Shown piece after piece: positions 42,486 through 56,100 of a stretch of DNA of 64,000 nucleotides (positions are counted from its first letter, which is position 1; every line of letters starts with the position of its first letter). A program made the position numbers and the translations under genes. Source of the DNA: Anisakis pegreffii (taxonomy: Eukaryota > Nematoda > Chromadorea > Rhabditida > Anisakidae); assembly GCA_035041965.1 (NCBI GenBank), contig JAPYMA010000444.1, positions 62,001-126,000 on the forward strand, written 5' to 3'. Below the pieces are notes generated by a model. The model was given only the letters and a program-made list of their open reading frames with translations, ran no database searches and was not told the DNA's origin.

Positions 42486-43451
42486 AATTTCATTACCGTA
42501 TCCAAAGAGCCGAACTCGTTCTGTTTACGCATAATTACGACCACACGCAAACTAAAATCCGCAAAAACATAACACAACCCTGCAAAAACCAAACGGATAA
42601 TATACAATACAGTACCAGCAATCTCGATCTCTACCTACAAATGTTATCATTTATCACCAAATTCTTGTCCAATTATCAATCCTCACATCCTAACGATTAT
42701 CAAAAAAAACTTCGTTGTGTAGACATATTGCCAAATCCTCGACAACAACAATGACGATGCATTGCAAATCCTGAACACCCAAAACTCGACTATCCATAGA
42801 TTGCTTTCTCTTTTCCCATTGTAAACTCCTCCTTTTCTCGCCCATCCTTCAGGAAAACACCCACTCCAATGGGCAAATTATTCGCCATTCACTAAAAGAG
42901 ACTTAGCAGCACTAATCAACTAAACACGAACTAAATGACTAAACCAAAAAAAAAAGAAACTGAAACATCAAATACCATTAATAAGCATCACCTTAACAGA
43001 AAATAATACATCAAAATATTTGTCTTCTTAAAATCGAATGAATAGTCAACGACCAATCTCATCAAGTAAACTTCATAACGCATCAATTCAGTGAATCATT
43101 TATCTACATCATATTCTCATTCATTCAATTCAATTGTTCATAAACAACACGGCTGTATGCAATACTACAAAGCGACCTGATCTCGTAAATCCAATCCAGT
43201 TCTGAAATTCTGAAAACTTATCCGGTAAACTGTCTTACATCCAACACTATTACATTACATCCATCATATCGCCTCATATAACATCCACTATCAATATATA
43301 CAACATCCTTTTTGCATTATTCAATTATGAGGTAAGCAACCCACCCACAACGATTAACTGATCTGTTTTCATAACCTCAAACACAAACATAAATATCCCT
43401 CGAATAATCCTCCCGCATATCCCAAATCCATCCATCCGTTCTCACCATTCA
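42486..43451. other. intergenic, CWF19L1 to GPATCH11 (1.0 kb)
   Basis: AT-rich spacer with strong C-over-G bias on the plus strand at its CWF19L1 end. It holds the GPATCH11 3' UTR. I see no coding exon or RNA gene. Confidence 0.5.
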
Positions 43452-46155
43452 TTACTCATCCAAAGCACCGTCCTCCTCATGCTCGCATCGTGTCGAACCA
43501 GGGCACTGCGTTGACAATTCCTCGTTACTTTCATATTGGCATCCACACCAAACACAATAGTTGTGTTCTTCACGCAGATATGCTGTCAAATCCTCCAATC
43601 TCAAACCAAACAAAAAATGAGATGACTGATTATCTCCTTGATCAAATCACAATTCAATGACATTGTCCATTGTCAATAACTTCTTGTCCATCAAATCAAA
43701 CAATCCATTTGACAATTCAATCAATTGCAAATGACCAAATCCAATTACAATACATATCTGTACACATTCCATATCAATCGCTCACTCAAATAAATCAAAA
43801 ACTAAACAAACAAACCCACCTATCCATCAGCTCTGTTTCATTCAATTCGTTCAACTCCCGTTCGGCCGGTGCCAATTTGCCATTTGGGTATTTATAAATC
43901 TCGTCGTCATCACCAACGTCACTGCTTTCATAATCATCATCCACATATTCATATCCATCTTCACTAACACCCACAATATGCGCCCTTTTACTTGAAGGTG
44001 CGCCTCCTCGCACATCAAGGAGCGCCTCCCTTGTCGACTTCTCTTTGTATATTGGCCAAAAGTACGGACTCTTCGGTAACTCCAGACCATTCCTAAATTC
44101 TCCGAAGAAATCAAATTTGATGAATGGACAAATTTCTCAATTGTTTTTCACTAAAACTATGCGATGAACTGCGTGTGTCTTAACCAAAACTCAAACAATC
44201 CACTCAAACTCCACAAAACATCTCATTTCATTCACCCTCAACAATTCGACTAGAAACTAAAAACCAAAAAAAGAAAACATTTCAGTGGTTCAACAACATT
44301 TCAAAATGAATACAACAGATAATCAACGAAAAAAAATTTATATTTACGAATCACAATACTGCAAATGAAATGAAATCAAATCAACTCAATTCTAACCTCA
44401 AATCAAGATCCTGACACGCTTTTCGACTTTTCATTATATCACCAATCAGTTGTTTCTGTGCACTTGCAGCACGTTGTCGACTTTGATAATCGCCAAATAA
44501 GAACTGCTGAAAGAACAAGTTTCCAATAAATACTCTCAAATCACATTAAATTCTGTTGCCCTCATCCGCCTATACAACATTCATCTCATTGAGAATATCG
44601 GTCATAATAACCTGAAATCGCACTCAAACTATTCCAGTAAGAAAGCGAAAAATTCTTTGTGCTTCATAAAACTCACACTGCTTTTCGCTCTTGCTGCTAA
44701 ACGCTTCTTGATGAGTTCATTCCGCAGTTTTTTACGCTCTTCTTCCAGCGCCTTATGACCCAAACCCTTTCGACACGTCTTAATATCCACTGTTATCGGC
44801 TCTTTGATCCCTTCGTCCATTCCTTCAAAAATCTCCAACTAATCAAATCAACTCCACTAATCCAGTTTCAATGTTCTCACCAGTCCAAACTCAATCTTTA
44901 CAAGCAACAAAACTATCAAAGCTATACCTAAAACTCATCCTAACTACACCATACCTAAAATTCATAACATTCAGAAATATACTGTCGTGATGAATCGGCC
45001 TTCTCACGACTGTCTTCGTAACATCTAATCTTGTGTATGTGCCTCTTGTTTAGTCTAATATCCGTGCCATATTAACAATAAGACTTTGATGATTTTGACT
45101 CAGTACACTGTTGTGAAATAATCATACGAAACATCATTCATAGTCACGAATCACATCATGAAATCAGTAATATCTGCGCCATATTAACAATACGCCTTTG
45201 ATGAGTTTGACTCTTAGGTACACTGCTGCGAAATACTCTTAAGAAACATTGTTGTTTACAGTCACGAATCATGATTATGAAATTATTCATTGTTGTTGCT
45301 AAATCGTGTAGATAAAGATATACTAAGCATACGCGAATAAACACTTCATGAAGGGATGAACAAATAAATGATGCAAACAAGCAATAATATAGCAACCTTC
45401 TTTCTGCTTTCCCAAACTCATGCCTGGCTTATAACCCATTTTCGCGAGTAATGCAAATCCCTTTGATTCACTACTAATCGGTTTTTGCAATGCCTTCTCA
45501 CGCATCTCTCGTTCAAGTTCTGCTCGTTTTGGCTGACTCTTCAGTCGTTCTTCGTACTCCTTTCGTTCCGACTCGATTTTCAAAATCCGTCGTTGGCTAT
45601 GGCTAATAGCGATTCCTGTGAAAATGACACTGTGTGATCATTAACAATCGTCATCTTACTCTCATTATACTGATGATGATATTAATAATATCCCACGGAA
45701 ACGAGGATTTCCTATGTTCAAGGGAATTGGGCGATTAACAGATGGGTAGCTACATACTTCCCGGGGATTTCTTTCCAAACCAAAGAGGATCTATTAAAGA
45801 GTAGAAGATCACTTCATTCGGGAAATATATTTTAATTGAACTCAACTCAATCTTCCCATTAAGATTTGATCTCGGACAGATACAAACCTGGTCTAATATC
45901 ACTCGTAGTTGCTGTGAATACATCAGACATATAGTCATCATTCTCCTCATCTCCATCCTCATCATTATTTTCTACTTTAACTGGATTTCTTCTATCCTCA
46001 TCCTCCTGAACCTTGTCTTCATCACTACAATCTTCTTGTTTTATTCCGTTGGCTATCCCTTCATTCCACGATCGACTCGTTCCACTTGCAGGTCCGTGAT
46101 CTTCACGAAACTGCTCATTCCAATTCATCAGCTTATAACCGTCATAGTGGTGCAT
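43452..46155 (-). CDS. GPATCH11: GPATCH11-like G-patch protein
   Basis: G-patch proteins activate DEAH-box RNA helicases in splicing and ribosome assembly; GPATCH11 is a little-studied nuclear member. Six exons: 46155-45888, 45615-45397, 44822-44677, 44506-44397, 44092-43820, 43599-43452; sum 388 codons (387 residues, longer than the human protein). The N-terminal acidic DDYMSDVF...DIRPG signature is family-specific. The G-patch (about 132-182) reads GFALLAKMGYKPGMSLGK followed by a conserved IKEPITVDIKTCRKGLGH block, split by an intron. A charged helical region follows. The C-terminal domain ends with a cysteine cluster (YCVWCGCQY...LSTQCPG) matching the family's C-terminal domain, possibly zinc-binding. 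The ATG is 14 bases after a TATTAG acceptor. Confidence 0.94.
45057..45290. repeat. two-copy tandem duplication in GPATCH11 intron 2
   Basis: A unit of about 111 bp beginning TAATATC(C/T)G(T/C)GCCATAT occurs at 45057 and again at 45168. Both copies share ATTAACAATA, TTTGATGA, a GTACACTG(T/C)TG(T/C)GAAATA block and AGTCACGAATCA, with scattered substitutions and small indels. Confidence 0.85.
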
Positions 46156-46168
46156 TGCGCTTTCTGTT

Positions 46169-46180
46169 CCTAATATTATT
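46169..46180 (-). promoter_or_regulatory. possible trans-splice acceptor of GPATCH11
   Basis: Minus-strand AATAATATTAG ends at 46170, leaving a 14-base leader before the ATG. The pyrimidine tract is weak, so this is less certain than the Ku80 and PPP2R3C sites. Confidence 0.35.
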
Positions 46181-48725
46181 TCCACATTAAACACAATTCA
46201 TTATATTTGTTAATCGATCAAGATCGCCACAATTATCATTCGAAATCCTAATGACTACTTCAGAAAATGTCACTATCTCCAATAAACAGTCACAAATCAA
46301 TCGAATCAAACAACTGACTTCCCACTAAACTGAACCAATAATGAACTACAATCCTATGAAGTCACTACAGTATACCTCATATGACTATACCTCAACACCT
46401 CATATTACAGTATACCACCAACCACCCTCAAATATTATATCACATTCCACTACCTCATAAAACACCATTCCCAACACCACCTCATAAATCTTCACAACTC
46501 CCTAATCCAATCACCCCAATAACTTCACCAGATATTCCCCTTCAAACCCACTCTTCCTTATGCCATACCATAAATACTCTCACACCCAATACATAACTTC
46601 CATCTCAAATTCCTCACCACCAATCATAATCCCGCATCCTTTATACCCAATATATTATCCATAAACTCTTCCAAACCAGATCTGGACCGAAACCAAACCA
46701 ATGTGACGATATTCAACTGGTAATCAAATAACCAATGGAATTCAATTCAAGATTCGATCACTCTCGATCAGTTTCAGTACCAAAATCGCTCTCTCATCAA
46801 ACTCTTCTTCAAATTTTCGTCAATTCATCCAAACCCAAATGTAAATGTAACAGATCGCTTTTGTGATATTATTATTATATTACAATATATTTCACATCCA
46901 TTTATATCGATACTATAATATCCATAAATCTTCTGAGTATATATCTATCTATGTTTGCAGAATTTCTTTCGTATGCAGAAGTTTCACTGATTGTGAATAA
47001 TTTCACTGAATCAAATCATTCAACCAATCAATCAACAATAGAAGTATTATATAAAATCTGAATTGATCAATCATTCCGATCAAAATAATCAATCAATAAA
47101 ATCAACAATTATAAAATATGTATTAACAAAATTCAACGTAAACTTAATCTGTTTGAAAAAATTTCTCGAAAGAAAGAAACAAACTCAAGAACTTTCGTTA
47201 AAGAATTAAAGAAAAGACGAATAAGTAATAAGATTTCAACAAATCAATCACGATCATAATCATGATAATGATAATAATAATTATCAAAAGATAGCCATAA
47301 CAACAGCGATACCAATAAGAATGATAGCGTAATCATAAAATAAGAGAGAAGGCCGATCGCATGCTACTCGTCATCGTTGGTGCACATTCACCGTTCTATT
47401 TTTTAAAGAATATTTCAAAAATCAGAATATTTGAAACGAAAAGAATATTTCCAATTCCAATTGTAAAAACGAATAAAAGAGAGATAATCATTAGAAATCT
47501 GGAAAGTAATAACAACAACAATAACAACGGTGATAATAATAATAATGATAATAAAAACAATCATAATTTTCTGATGATAGCCTAGAAATAGAAGTTTGCG
47601 GAAAGAAGACTTTCTGAGAATATCAAATAAATTTCCGATTCAATCAACCAAAAACCAATCGACTCATTGCGTCTTCGATAATAACGATAACAACAACATT
47701 AATGATAATCATACCACCACTATTAATGCTCACAACAACAACAATACCAATAGCCATAATAATAACAATAACAATCCTCAACATTACTTTCAAATGAATC
47801 ACTTTAAAAAATCCCACTCGTCAGATATACCGAAAAATAATTGCAATCGATGAGCATTGAAATGAAAATGGAAGAATACTAATAATAATAAGAATAATAA
47901 CAACGATAAAAGTATATCCTCTCAGTGATAATAATAGTAATAATAATGATAACAATATCAAAACACCGAGCAAACTCAAAACTTCTGAATAGTAATGACA
48001 AAACCGAAAAGACCTGCAAACAGCCTATAACCCTCACCTTTTTCGATCGCACCGTGTAAATCTCAACAACAAAACCATAATGACAGGTCACAATACAAAA
48101 GTAAAAAACACTGAAAAGCGAACACTTCCATAATAAAATCATCTGCCACAATAGACCAATTCAACAAATAGTATTCCACACAGAGAAAATAAAGAGAAGA
48201 AGGCATAAAAACCAATCGTAACAATGACAAAAACCTCATAATAAAAATCTGAAGCTTAATGACGATAACGATAATAATCACATTCATATGGATAATAATA
48301 ATCACTTCAATACGTATAATCATAACAACAAACGTAACCATTGTCGATTGAATGCATTAATATTAATAATAACATCACAAAGATTTGAAAAAGAAAATTA
48401 AAAAACTCCTTAAAAATGTTAGAAAATTCAAACAATACTCAACTCAAAACATTCAACAAAACAATCGTCTAACACCAATTACAAAAACGATGTAATTCCA
48501 AAAATCCAAACAAAAAGAAACGAAAATCCAAAACACATTTAGAAAACGAAAAACTGTCAACTTCATTAGTAACGATAACCAGACAAAAAACACAATAAAC
48601 ATGACAAGAAGATAAACAATATAAGCTTGAATAGATAAATAAAAAATCTCAAAAAAGTGTTAAAGTTTGCTCGTTGGTAGACTTAAAATAATCAAAACAT
48701 TTAGAAATCCACTCGAAACTTATTA

Positions 48726-48759
<34 letters not shown>

Positions 48760-48978
48760 ACTCACTCTTACCATTATCATCACCATCTTATTCATATACA
48801 ATACATACCATTAAAATTTTGATCATAACCCATTCATATTATGTTTTCATTTGCGTAATCCTGCTGTTATTGTTGCTGTTGTTGTTATTATTTAAGAAGA
48901 CGATAGCGATAACTGATAACATAATCGCCATACCATAAAAGCATCTCACAAACCATCGGGACCACCTCCATACACCTA
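46181..48978. other. intergenic, GPATCH11 to ZNF277 (2.8 kb)
   Basis: AT-rich low-complexity interval. Plus-strand frames at 47361-47585 and 47596-47853 translate to Asn-rich stretches that come from AAT/AAC simple repeats and have no domain content. It should contain the ZNF277 3' UTR. No gene is supported. Confidence 0.5.
48728..48758 (+). repeat. (ATT)n microsatellite
   Basis: About ten uninterrupted ATT units in the spacer just downstream of the ZNF277 stop. Confidence 0.95.
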
Positions 48979-51900
48979 CTACTTCAACGAATCGTACAAT
49001 TCCATATCTGCCAGAGCACTTCCGCACAACTCTGGCAAATCCTCAGCGATCACCTGAAATATTCATTCAATTATATCATAACCACCCTTATCAAATCAAA
49101 TCCAAAGTGACACTTACCCCTTGCACTGTGTTCTCTTCACTCTCCTTCTGCAGTTCCTTCTTCAACTCGTCCACCGATTTCGATGTCGATGTTTTATCTT
49201 CAGTTCCTTTCTCCTCCTCTTCATTTTCGTCGAACTCACCCGCTTCCAACAACGATTCCAACATCCACAACAAATGATCGTTTCCGAAGATTGGCACCAA
49301 ATTCCTAAAAATTTCATATTTTCATCAACCAATCAATCAACAATTTCTTCAAATACATTTATAATCACCTCTAAACAACTGCATTTCAAATATCCATCAC
49401 AATATTAACTCTTCAAACATCTCATGAACGTATAACAATTAATATCATCAAATCAAATAACGCAATAAAGCAACACAAAACAAAACGATAACTCACTCCT
49501 CCGTGTCCCAAATCGCCCTTTCGGGCAATCCTTTTGCCATATGTTCACGATCCGACTGATGTTTCCTCAGCTCTTGCAATGAACCAAAATCCGTTTTGCC
49601 GCACACGAAACAATTCGCATTGTAATTTTGTTTACGAATGAAATTGATCATCTTCATGCGTTCGTACGTGTTCATTTTCTCCTTTTCAATCTCGCCCATT
49701 ATATCGAAATTGTGCTTCTCCTACAAATCACCAAATAAACATCCACAAACCTAACCCTTTATCAGTTCTCAAATCACTACCCCTCTGCTAAATTCCCAAA
49801 TTAGTTCCGATACAATACCCGAAACCAAATAAACTCTCTCCAATACCACCAAACACCATAAAACAACTTAATCCATTTTATCACTTCCACATTCCTTCAC
49901 TAAAAATTGCTCCATATAAATAAACAAACCTCTTAAGATAACAAAATAACAGAACCAAACAATCACCTTGATATGTTCAATCAACGGTGCGGCATGATCA
50001 TTGCTCTCCTCGCAGAACAGACACACCACACGTGTCTGCTCTTCATCCAGATTATCCTCTTGCCATTCATGCCACGAATCCCTTCAAATCCACCAAATCA
50101 AATCCCATATCATCTCCCACCAACCACTACTAATCCACCACCCAACAACTCAAACCAATTCAATAAAATAAACCGTACTCTTCCTCCTCCTCATCAGAAT
50201 CGACAAATGTCGGCATTGTATCCTCGAAGTCCTCAGCCAGCACGTCCAACCATCGTTTTCCCAGTTCCAAATAGTTGATGATATAAAACTTGTCATAATA
50301 ATTGTTCTTCGGGTTCACCTCACGATGGTTTCGTTTACGCATGTGATCCATCAGTGTGATGCGGTCGCTGAATGTCTTCTCGCAGTAAATACACTCGTTT
50401 CTGAAACTTCTCTTTATGGAACGTTGAATATGCAAAATAAAATTCAATAGCATAATCATGAATTTCATTTAAAATGGAACAAAAACTAAATAAATAAACA
50501 AATAACTAATAAAGATTCACAAACAAAAAATAACCTTCCGAGTTTCTCCTTCAGATGTTCGATGTATTCTTGTACAAACACTGAAATTCAACTGCATCAC
50601 TGCCCATTCTATGACACGATTGCACTGCAGCATTAATCTTCCTTCTACAAAACAAATGAATGAATGAAAAACAACGAACCAAGATTATCCGGTGATCCTA
50701 AATTCAAGTGATGTATCATATACAAGTGGTGAATGATCTTCGAACGATTGCCACGTGCCGTGTAACGACAGAAGATGCACTGCAGTGAGAAATTCGCATC
50801 GTCACGTTCACGTTGTTGACATGACAGAGCCTGAATTACTCTTATGATAGCCTTTGTTTATCATCATTACCATAACTATTATCACTATTATCGCTATTCT
50901 CAAAAAAGACCCAACCCCAGCTACAATTCCAAGTTAACCATAATAAAATTTCAGAGCTAACCTCTTCCAGACGTCTCATCGCAAGCCTCTGTCTTAGCGA
51001 GTAATCCTCTGGAAGCGTTTCACTCAGCTCATAATAGTAATCCGTCTTGCCAAAGAATGGTGACCCTTCCTCGGGCACCACCTTTGGAAATATCTTCTCG
51101 ACACTCTCCTTTGCGAAACGCTGTCTCCAATACTCTACGTACCTAATAACAATAACAACTATGTTTCCATAATAATCACACAATAACATCATAAACAAAA
51201 CCATAATAATACCAAATAAACATACCGTTTCGGATCAACGATCAAGTCCATCTCAACAACAACGATGTGATGTTCGCTGAGCAAATGTCTGCAAATCACT
51301 CCACTCATCAACAATTCATCATTAACATTCTCCAAAAAACCAATTCACAATCAGACAAATGAATAACTGAATGAAAATCAACACAATGTAAAAAACTGTC
51401 AAAATGACTCACTCAGCGAAAAGTGGAATTTGGTCGGGTAAATCGAAGAAATGCAAACAACTCAAGCACATCGTTGGTCCACCCCATTTCGGACTGTAGC
51501 CAGTCACCGGTACCGTTCCCGACAGCGTACGAATACGTCCACGCGGAATCGGCAACGACAACTTCTTCACACCTCTCGGTGGCTCGTCGTCCGAATCACT
51601 GAACGGCTCGTCCAATTCAACTGAACAAATGAAATGTTTCAGTCCGGATTCAATTCACTAAAAACCTTCCATCACATAAAATTATTTACACAAAACAATC
51701 AATAATAAACAACCATAACAATATTCCCAATGAATATTCCAAATCACATTCCCGCAAATACTTACAATCGTCATCATATTCATATCCTTCGGATGTCATC
51801 GAGGTGGTTGAAGCCTTTGTACTACGACGCTTGTTCCTTGCTAAAAATACTAGTAAAAACCATAACAACAAGAACAATAACAGTAACAAAACAATCATTA

Positions 51901-53100
51901 TTGGTATCATTATCATTATTATCTCCCATTCTTATTAACAAACGTAATAAATAAATCCACTACCATATTAAACTCTCATTCCCAGCCACAACAACACGTT
52001 GTTCTTGGCTTACCATAAATCAACAATACATAAAATGAAAAATTCATTAAAACTAAAAATAAATGTGAATCGAAAGCAATCCTCACATGCATTACGCCTG
52101 TTCGATGATGCTCCATTCGACGATGCACGATCCCCGGCTGCTCCAACTACCTTATCGAACGCTTGATTCGACGAGCTTGATCTCGGTTTGTTATCACTGC
52201 TCCTATCCCCACCACCCGAACCACCTTTCTTATTCACCACCGAACTACTCGTCGTATTCCGACGATACTGCTCTCGACCACTTGTACGTCTTCTATTCTA
52301 AAACATTATGAAACGCCACAATTATTTCGCTATCTCAACAATCCAGCAATAAACATCAATGCCAAAAACGAATTCCATGAATAATAAACATTTCACAAAC
52401 AACATTATAACCATAAAACTAAAATAATTTCACTCTCATATGATCGTCATGTAATCACTCATTTTATCCTCTTCATTTGAGGATGGATCAGATTCAATAC
52501 CGATGAGATTCAAAACAAAAACACCCATCTACACAAACAATTCAAAAATCGAGAAATTCAAAATATAAGATGAAAACTATCCAACAAATAAAGTTCCAAA
52601 AAGGAAATGAACAAGCAATAAAACAAGCTGCACTTCTTCACCTTTGTCGTTGACAACGATTCACTGCTACGTTGATGCGACGAAGCATTTGGAGCATTCG
52701 GTGGGTTGATTCCATTCGCATTGCTCATCATCACCACGGGCGCGTTACGACTGAACTGAATCTGATTGCGTTTGAATGACACTTGATCTCGTCGCTTATT
52801 GCTAGTGCTATTGCTATCCACTGGTCCATTCGCTGCTGCTGTTGCCTTCATACTCGTCGTATCTTGCTTCTTGAAACTGACTGTTGCCGCTTGAGAGTGT
52901 TGGCGAGTGGCTGCACCTTCTTTCTTTTCGGTAACATTTCCACCAGATGACTGCTGCTGATTACTGTTCATCTTCTGATTACTTTCACTGATATTATTGT
53001 TATTATTCACAGGGCCATTCGATTTATCATCTTTCTGCGTTGTTTGAGATGGCGGCGGTACATTGTTCACGGTGGCATTGTTCGCATTAACAGAAGCCAT
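48979..53100 (-). CDS. ZNF277: ZNF277-like C2H2 zinc-finger protein (C. elegans ZTF-7 family)
   Basis: Conserved zinc-finger protein of uncertain role; vertebrate ZNF277 has been linked to the ribosomal protein uS5 and to chromatin. Thirteen exons: 53100-52642, 52297-52087, 51840-51766, 51620-51413, 51288-51226, 51142-50962, 50830-50680, 50580-50535, 50400-50179, 50081-49967, 49720-49497, 49304-49118, 49053-48979; sum 739 codons (738 residues; human is about 450). Fingers seen: CLSC...HLLSEHH (about 300-325), CIFC...IIHHLYMIH (about 417-440), CIYCEKTF...DHMRKRNH (about 467-490) followed by a strongly conserved YYDKFYIINYLELGKRW, CLFCEES...IEHIKEKH (about 558-580), and CFVCGKTDF...RKHQSDREH (about 612-636). 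About 240 N-terminal residues are Asn/Ser/Gln-rich and specific to this protein. The conserved core (VDPKRYVEYWRQRF) follows. Confidence 0.94.
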
Positions 53101-56100
53101 GTTTTGGTTGTCTTGAATTTGTTATGTGTCAAACTTGAATTGAGCTTGTTCCAAAGACAACGATAACAAAATTCTGAGGGGGCCAAATTGAGCGAATCTT
53201 ACGATTTGTCACTGAAATTTGCACTGAACAGAACAACTTGAAACGTTCAGCGTTCCGCTGATCAAATTCAAAAATAATATCAATCTATTCATCAACGAAT
53301 TGTTAACCATTACTGCACCCAGCTCTTGAATACTCCAAAAAATCACCTCTTCAACTGCTCAATAAAGCCCTAATCAAACATTTTTAAACCAGTATGAATA
53401 GGTAACAAATAAAGTCACGACGATCACATGTACAATTTTCTTCAATTTGTCGGCATATCATTAGGAAATCTCTCCAACTAAATTATCAGCATTGCAGAAT
53501 TCTAAAATCAACCTCAAAACGCTACAATAAATGAAACAACTCAACAAAATCGAAAATTTCTTCAATGAAAGAACCCAACAATTATCAACCATCAATACAT
53601 CTCAGCTAAATTTACATAATACACGAGCCAAGTCAAGCGTGTGAGAATCAACTATACTATAAGCGCGTGCAGAAAGAAATTTAAACGAAAAACTGGAAAA
53701 AAGCTAAATTGCTTCATGGCCGCGCCGCTTTCTCACTGAAACTTTCCGATACAAAAACAATTCGTCTAGAAGACGTCGTAGATCGTCAGAAAGCGATCAG
53801 ATCAATCGAAATCGATTACAAACTGATCATCAATCATCACATGATCACGTTGAATCAGCTTAACAAAAAAAATAAGCCAACATATTCAATTGAACTGCTA
53901 ATATACATATTGAATTAAGCAGTTGGTGTTTCGCCACAAACACTCAAAACCACGTGCCTCCTCCTTTCCCTTTCTGATACAATCGATGCAAACAAGCGAT
54001 TTTACTCTACTAGCCAGCCAGCTGTTACTAACTAATTCTATAGCACAACAATTCTATTGAAGCTGCGGCATTTTCCATTGGAATTTTCAAATTTTCACCG
54101 ATTTCGTGCGAATTTCTTGAAGAATTCTCAAGTGTTCACAGTTGACTTCACATGGAATGGCTAATAAAGGATCACAAAAAAACCACAAATTTTCTAAGTT
54201 TCATGAGAGAATATATAAAATTTCCAAGAGTTTCATGACATTTCCCATACACATGCAATGCGCAGTAAGTGCATGAGATGTGGCCGCATACATACAAAAG
54301 AAACGAAACGTCGAGCATGAATAGGACATAGCATATGATAGACGTTTGTTATTAGATAGTGTATCATGAATTTCGTTAGTGATCATTTTGTTGTTGTTAT
54401 TATAAGAGTTTCGTTGGTTTGTTCGTTGGTCGTCGAATGTCGATTCGTGCTGAGATGTGCATTATTTCAAAGAGGCAAACACTCTTCTCATTTCTTAGAA
54501 ATTACTCCTTAAACCTTTTACTTCCCTTCTCAATCTTCTCCAATGATGAAAACTTTCTTTGAAATATTAGATAGTCTGAACTAAAAACATTAAATCGTTA
54601 TCTCTTCTGCTGCTGCTGCTACAAATCTTCCAACCCTGACCTAACGGCTTCCATTCAGAGAGTGCCCATTCACTCTCAATTATCGTCGTTCCGTCCCATA
54701 GAGAAATATTCACCTTTCATTGACGTTTCTCCTTTTCCCGTCAAATAACCTTTCCAAGTACGATAGGACACGATAAATTCTTCGGAAAAGCCAATTATCT
54801 GTCCGCAATTCGATGAATCTCCCCTTTTATTCTTCATTAAATCGAATCCTCATTAAATCAACTGGAAATAATACTTCCGTTTTCTAGAAATTACTTCCCA
54901 TCACCGTTCTCATCGACGAAATATCAGAAATTGTCGATCAGAGATCAGAGCACTTCAGTCATCACACCACAAATCATATCACATCGGCATTCATCCGACC
55001 AAACGAACCAACCCAAATACACATTCATTAAGAAATAACATCGAACTATTCCACTCAAGAATTTCACTTAAAACAAATGACGAATTGAAATGAGATGGAA
55101 CTGAACTGATTCGTTGGAGAAGTTTTTTGAAGGAAAGAAAAATTGAAGATTAATGAAACGAATTCATTCAACACATAATTCTTGGCATATAAACAAATAA
55201 AAACCAATATAAACATCATCTCAAATCCGCTCTCTCGCTCAGTTCTTAAGAAACGCTCAAATAAACATCACAAAATCGATAAAATCGATCACGATGATGA
55301 TGGTGATGATCGAAGATCAATCGAAGCCAAATTCATTTAATTGTCTTCAGGAACTCAGAAATTCAACGCATTATTCACTTCTAAATCAGAAATTCTTTCG
55401 ACTACCTTCGGCGATGACCAATTGGGATAATATCGTCGAACAAATAGATAAAGAAGAATAAGAATAACGAAAAAAATGAAATGATCATTCAAAATGAATG
55501 TAATGTATTGATGAAATTATTAGTTGACTGAATTTGATGAAACAAATGTAGATGATACACTATGATTTGATATGATGACCGGAAAATCTAATTTCAAACA
55601 GTCAATTTTACCACTGCAAATATCAGTGAATATTATAGATTTTGGTTGAAATCTTCACGATTAAGTTAAACGAATGATACCCATCGCTTACGCCATTTGT
55701 TTCGTTCATTCGAAAATATTAATTTGAAAAAGAAATTAGTTTCAAGATATGAAATGATCAAAAATCGTCGTCCGATTCAGCTATTGTTGTGCGTAAATCG
55801 AATTTCAATGAATAAATCGAATAAACTCCAAATTTCACAATCAAATCAGCACCATCCTATTCAACGTATCAATTGAACTGCTTGTGCCTTTCATTGATTA
55901 TCTATAATATCTCATCGCTGCTTCCATTCAGTAAACAAACAAATCGAAAATCGAAACTTTTTCGGTGGTACAAATTCCAATCGTGAGGAAATCTTTTAAA
56001 ATTTTCTTCGAGACAGCCAAAAAAAACCCGAAATTAGAAAAACCAAAATCATTTCCAAGCGATACAACGCTACTCGTTCACAAGGTATCGCCAGGCACTA

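Noticed and set aside
47361..47853. Two plus-strand Asn-rich open frames that could be taken for a low-complexity gene
   Set aside because: They are translations of AAT/AAC simple repeats, have no domain, no splice signals joining them, and lie antisense in a spacer.
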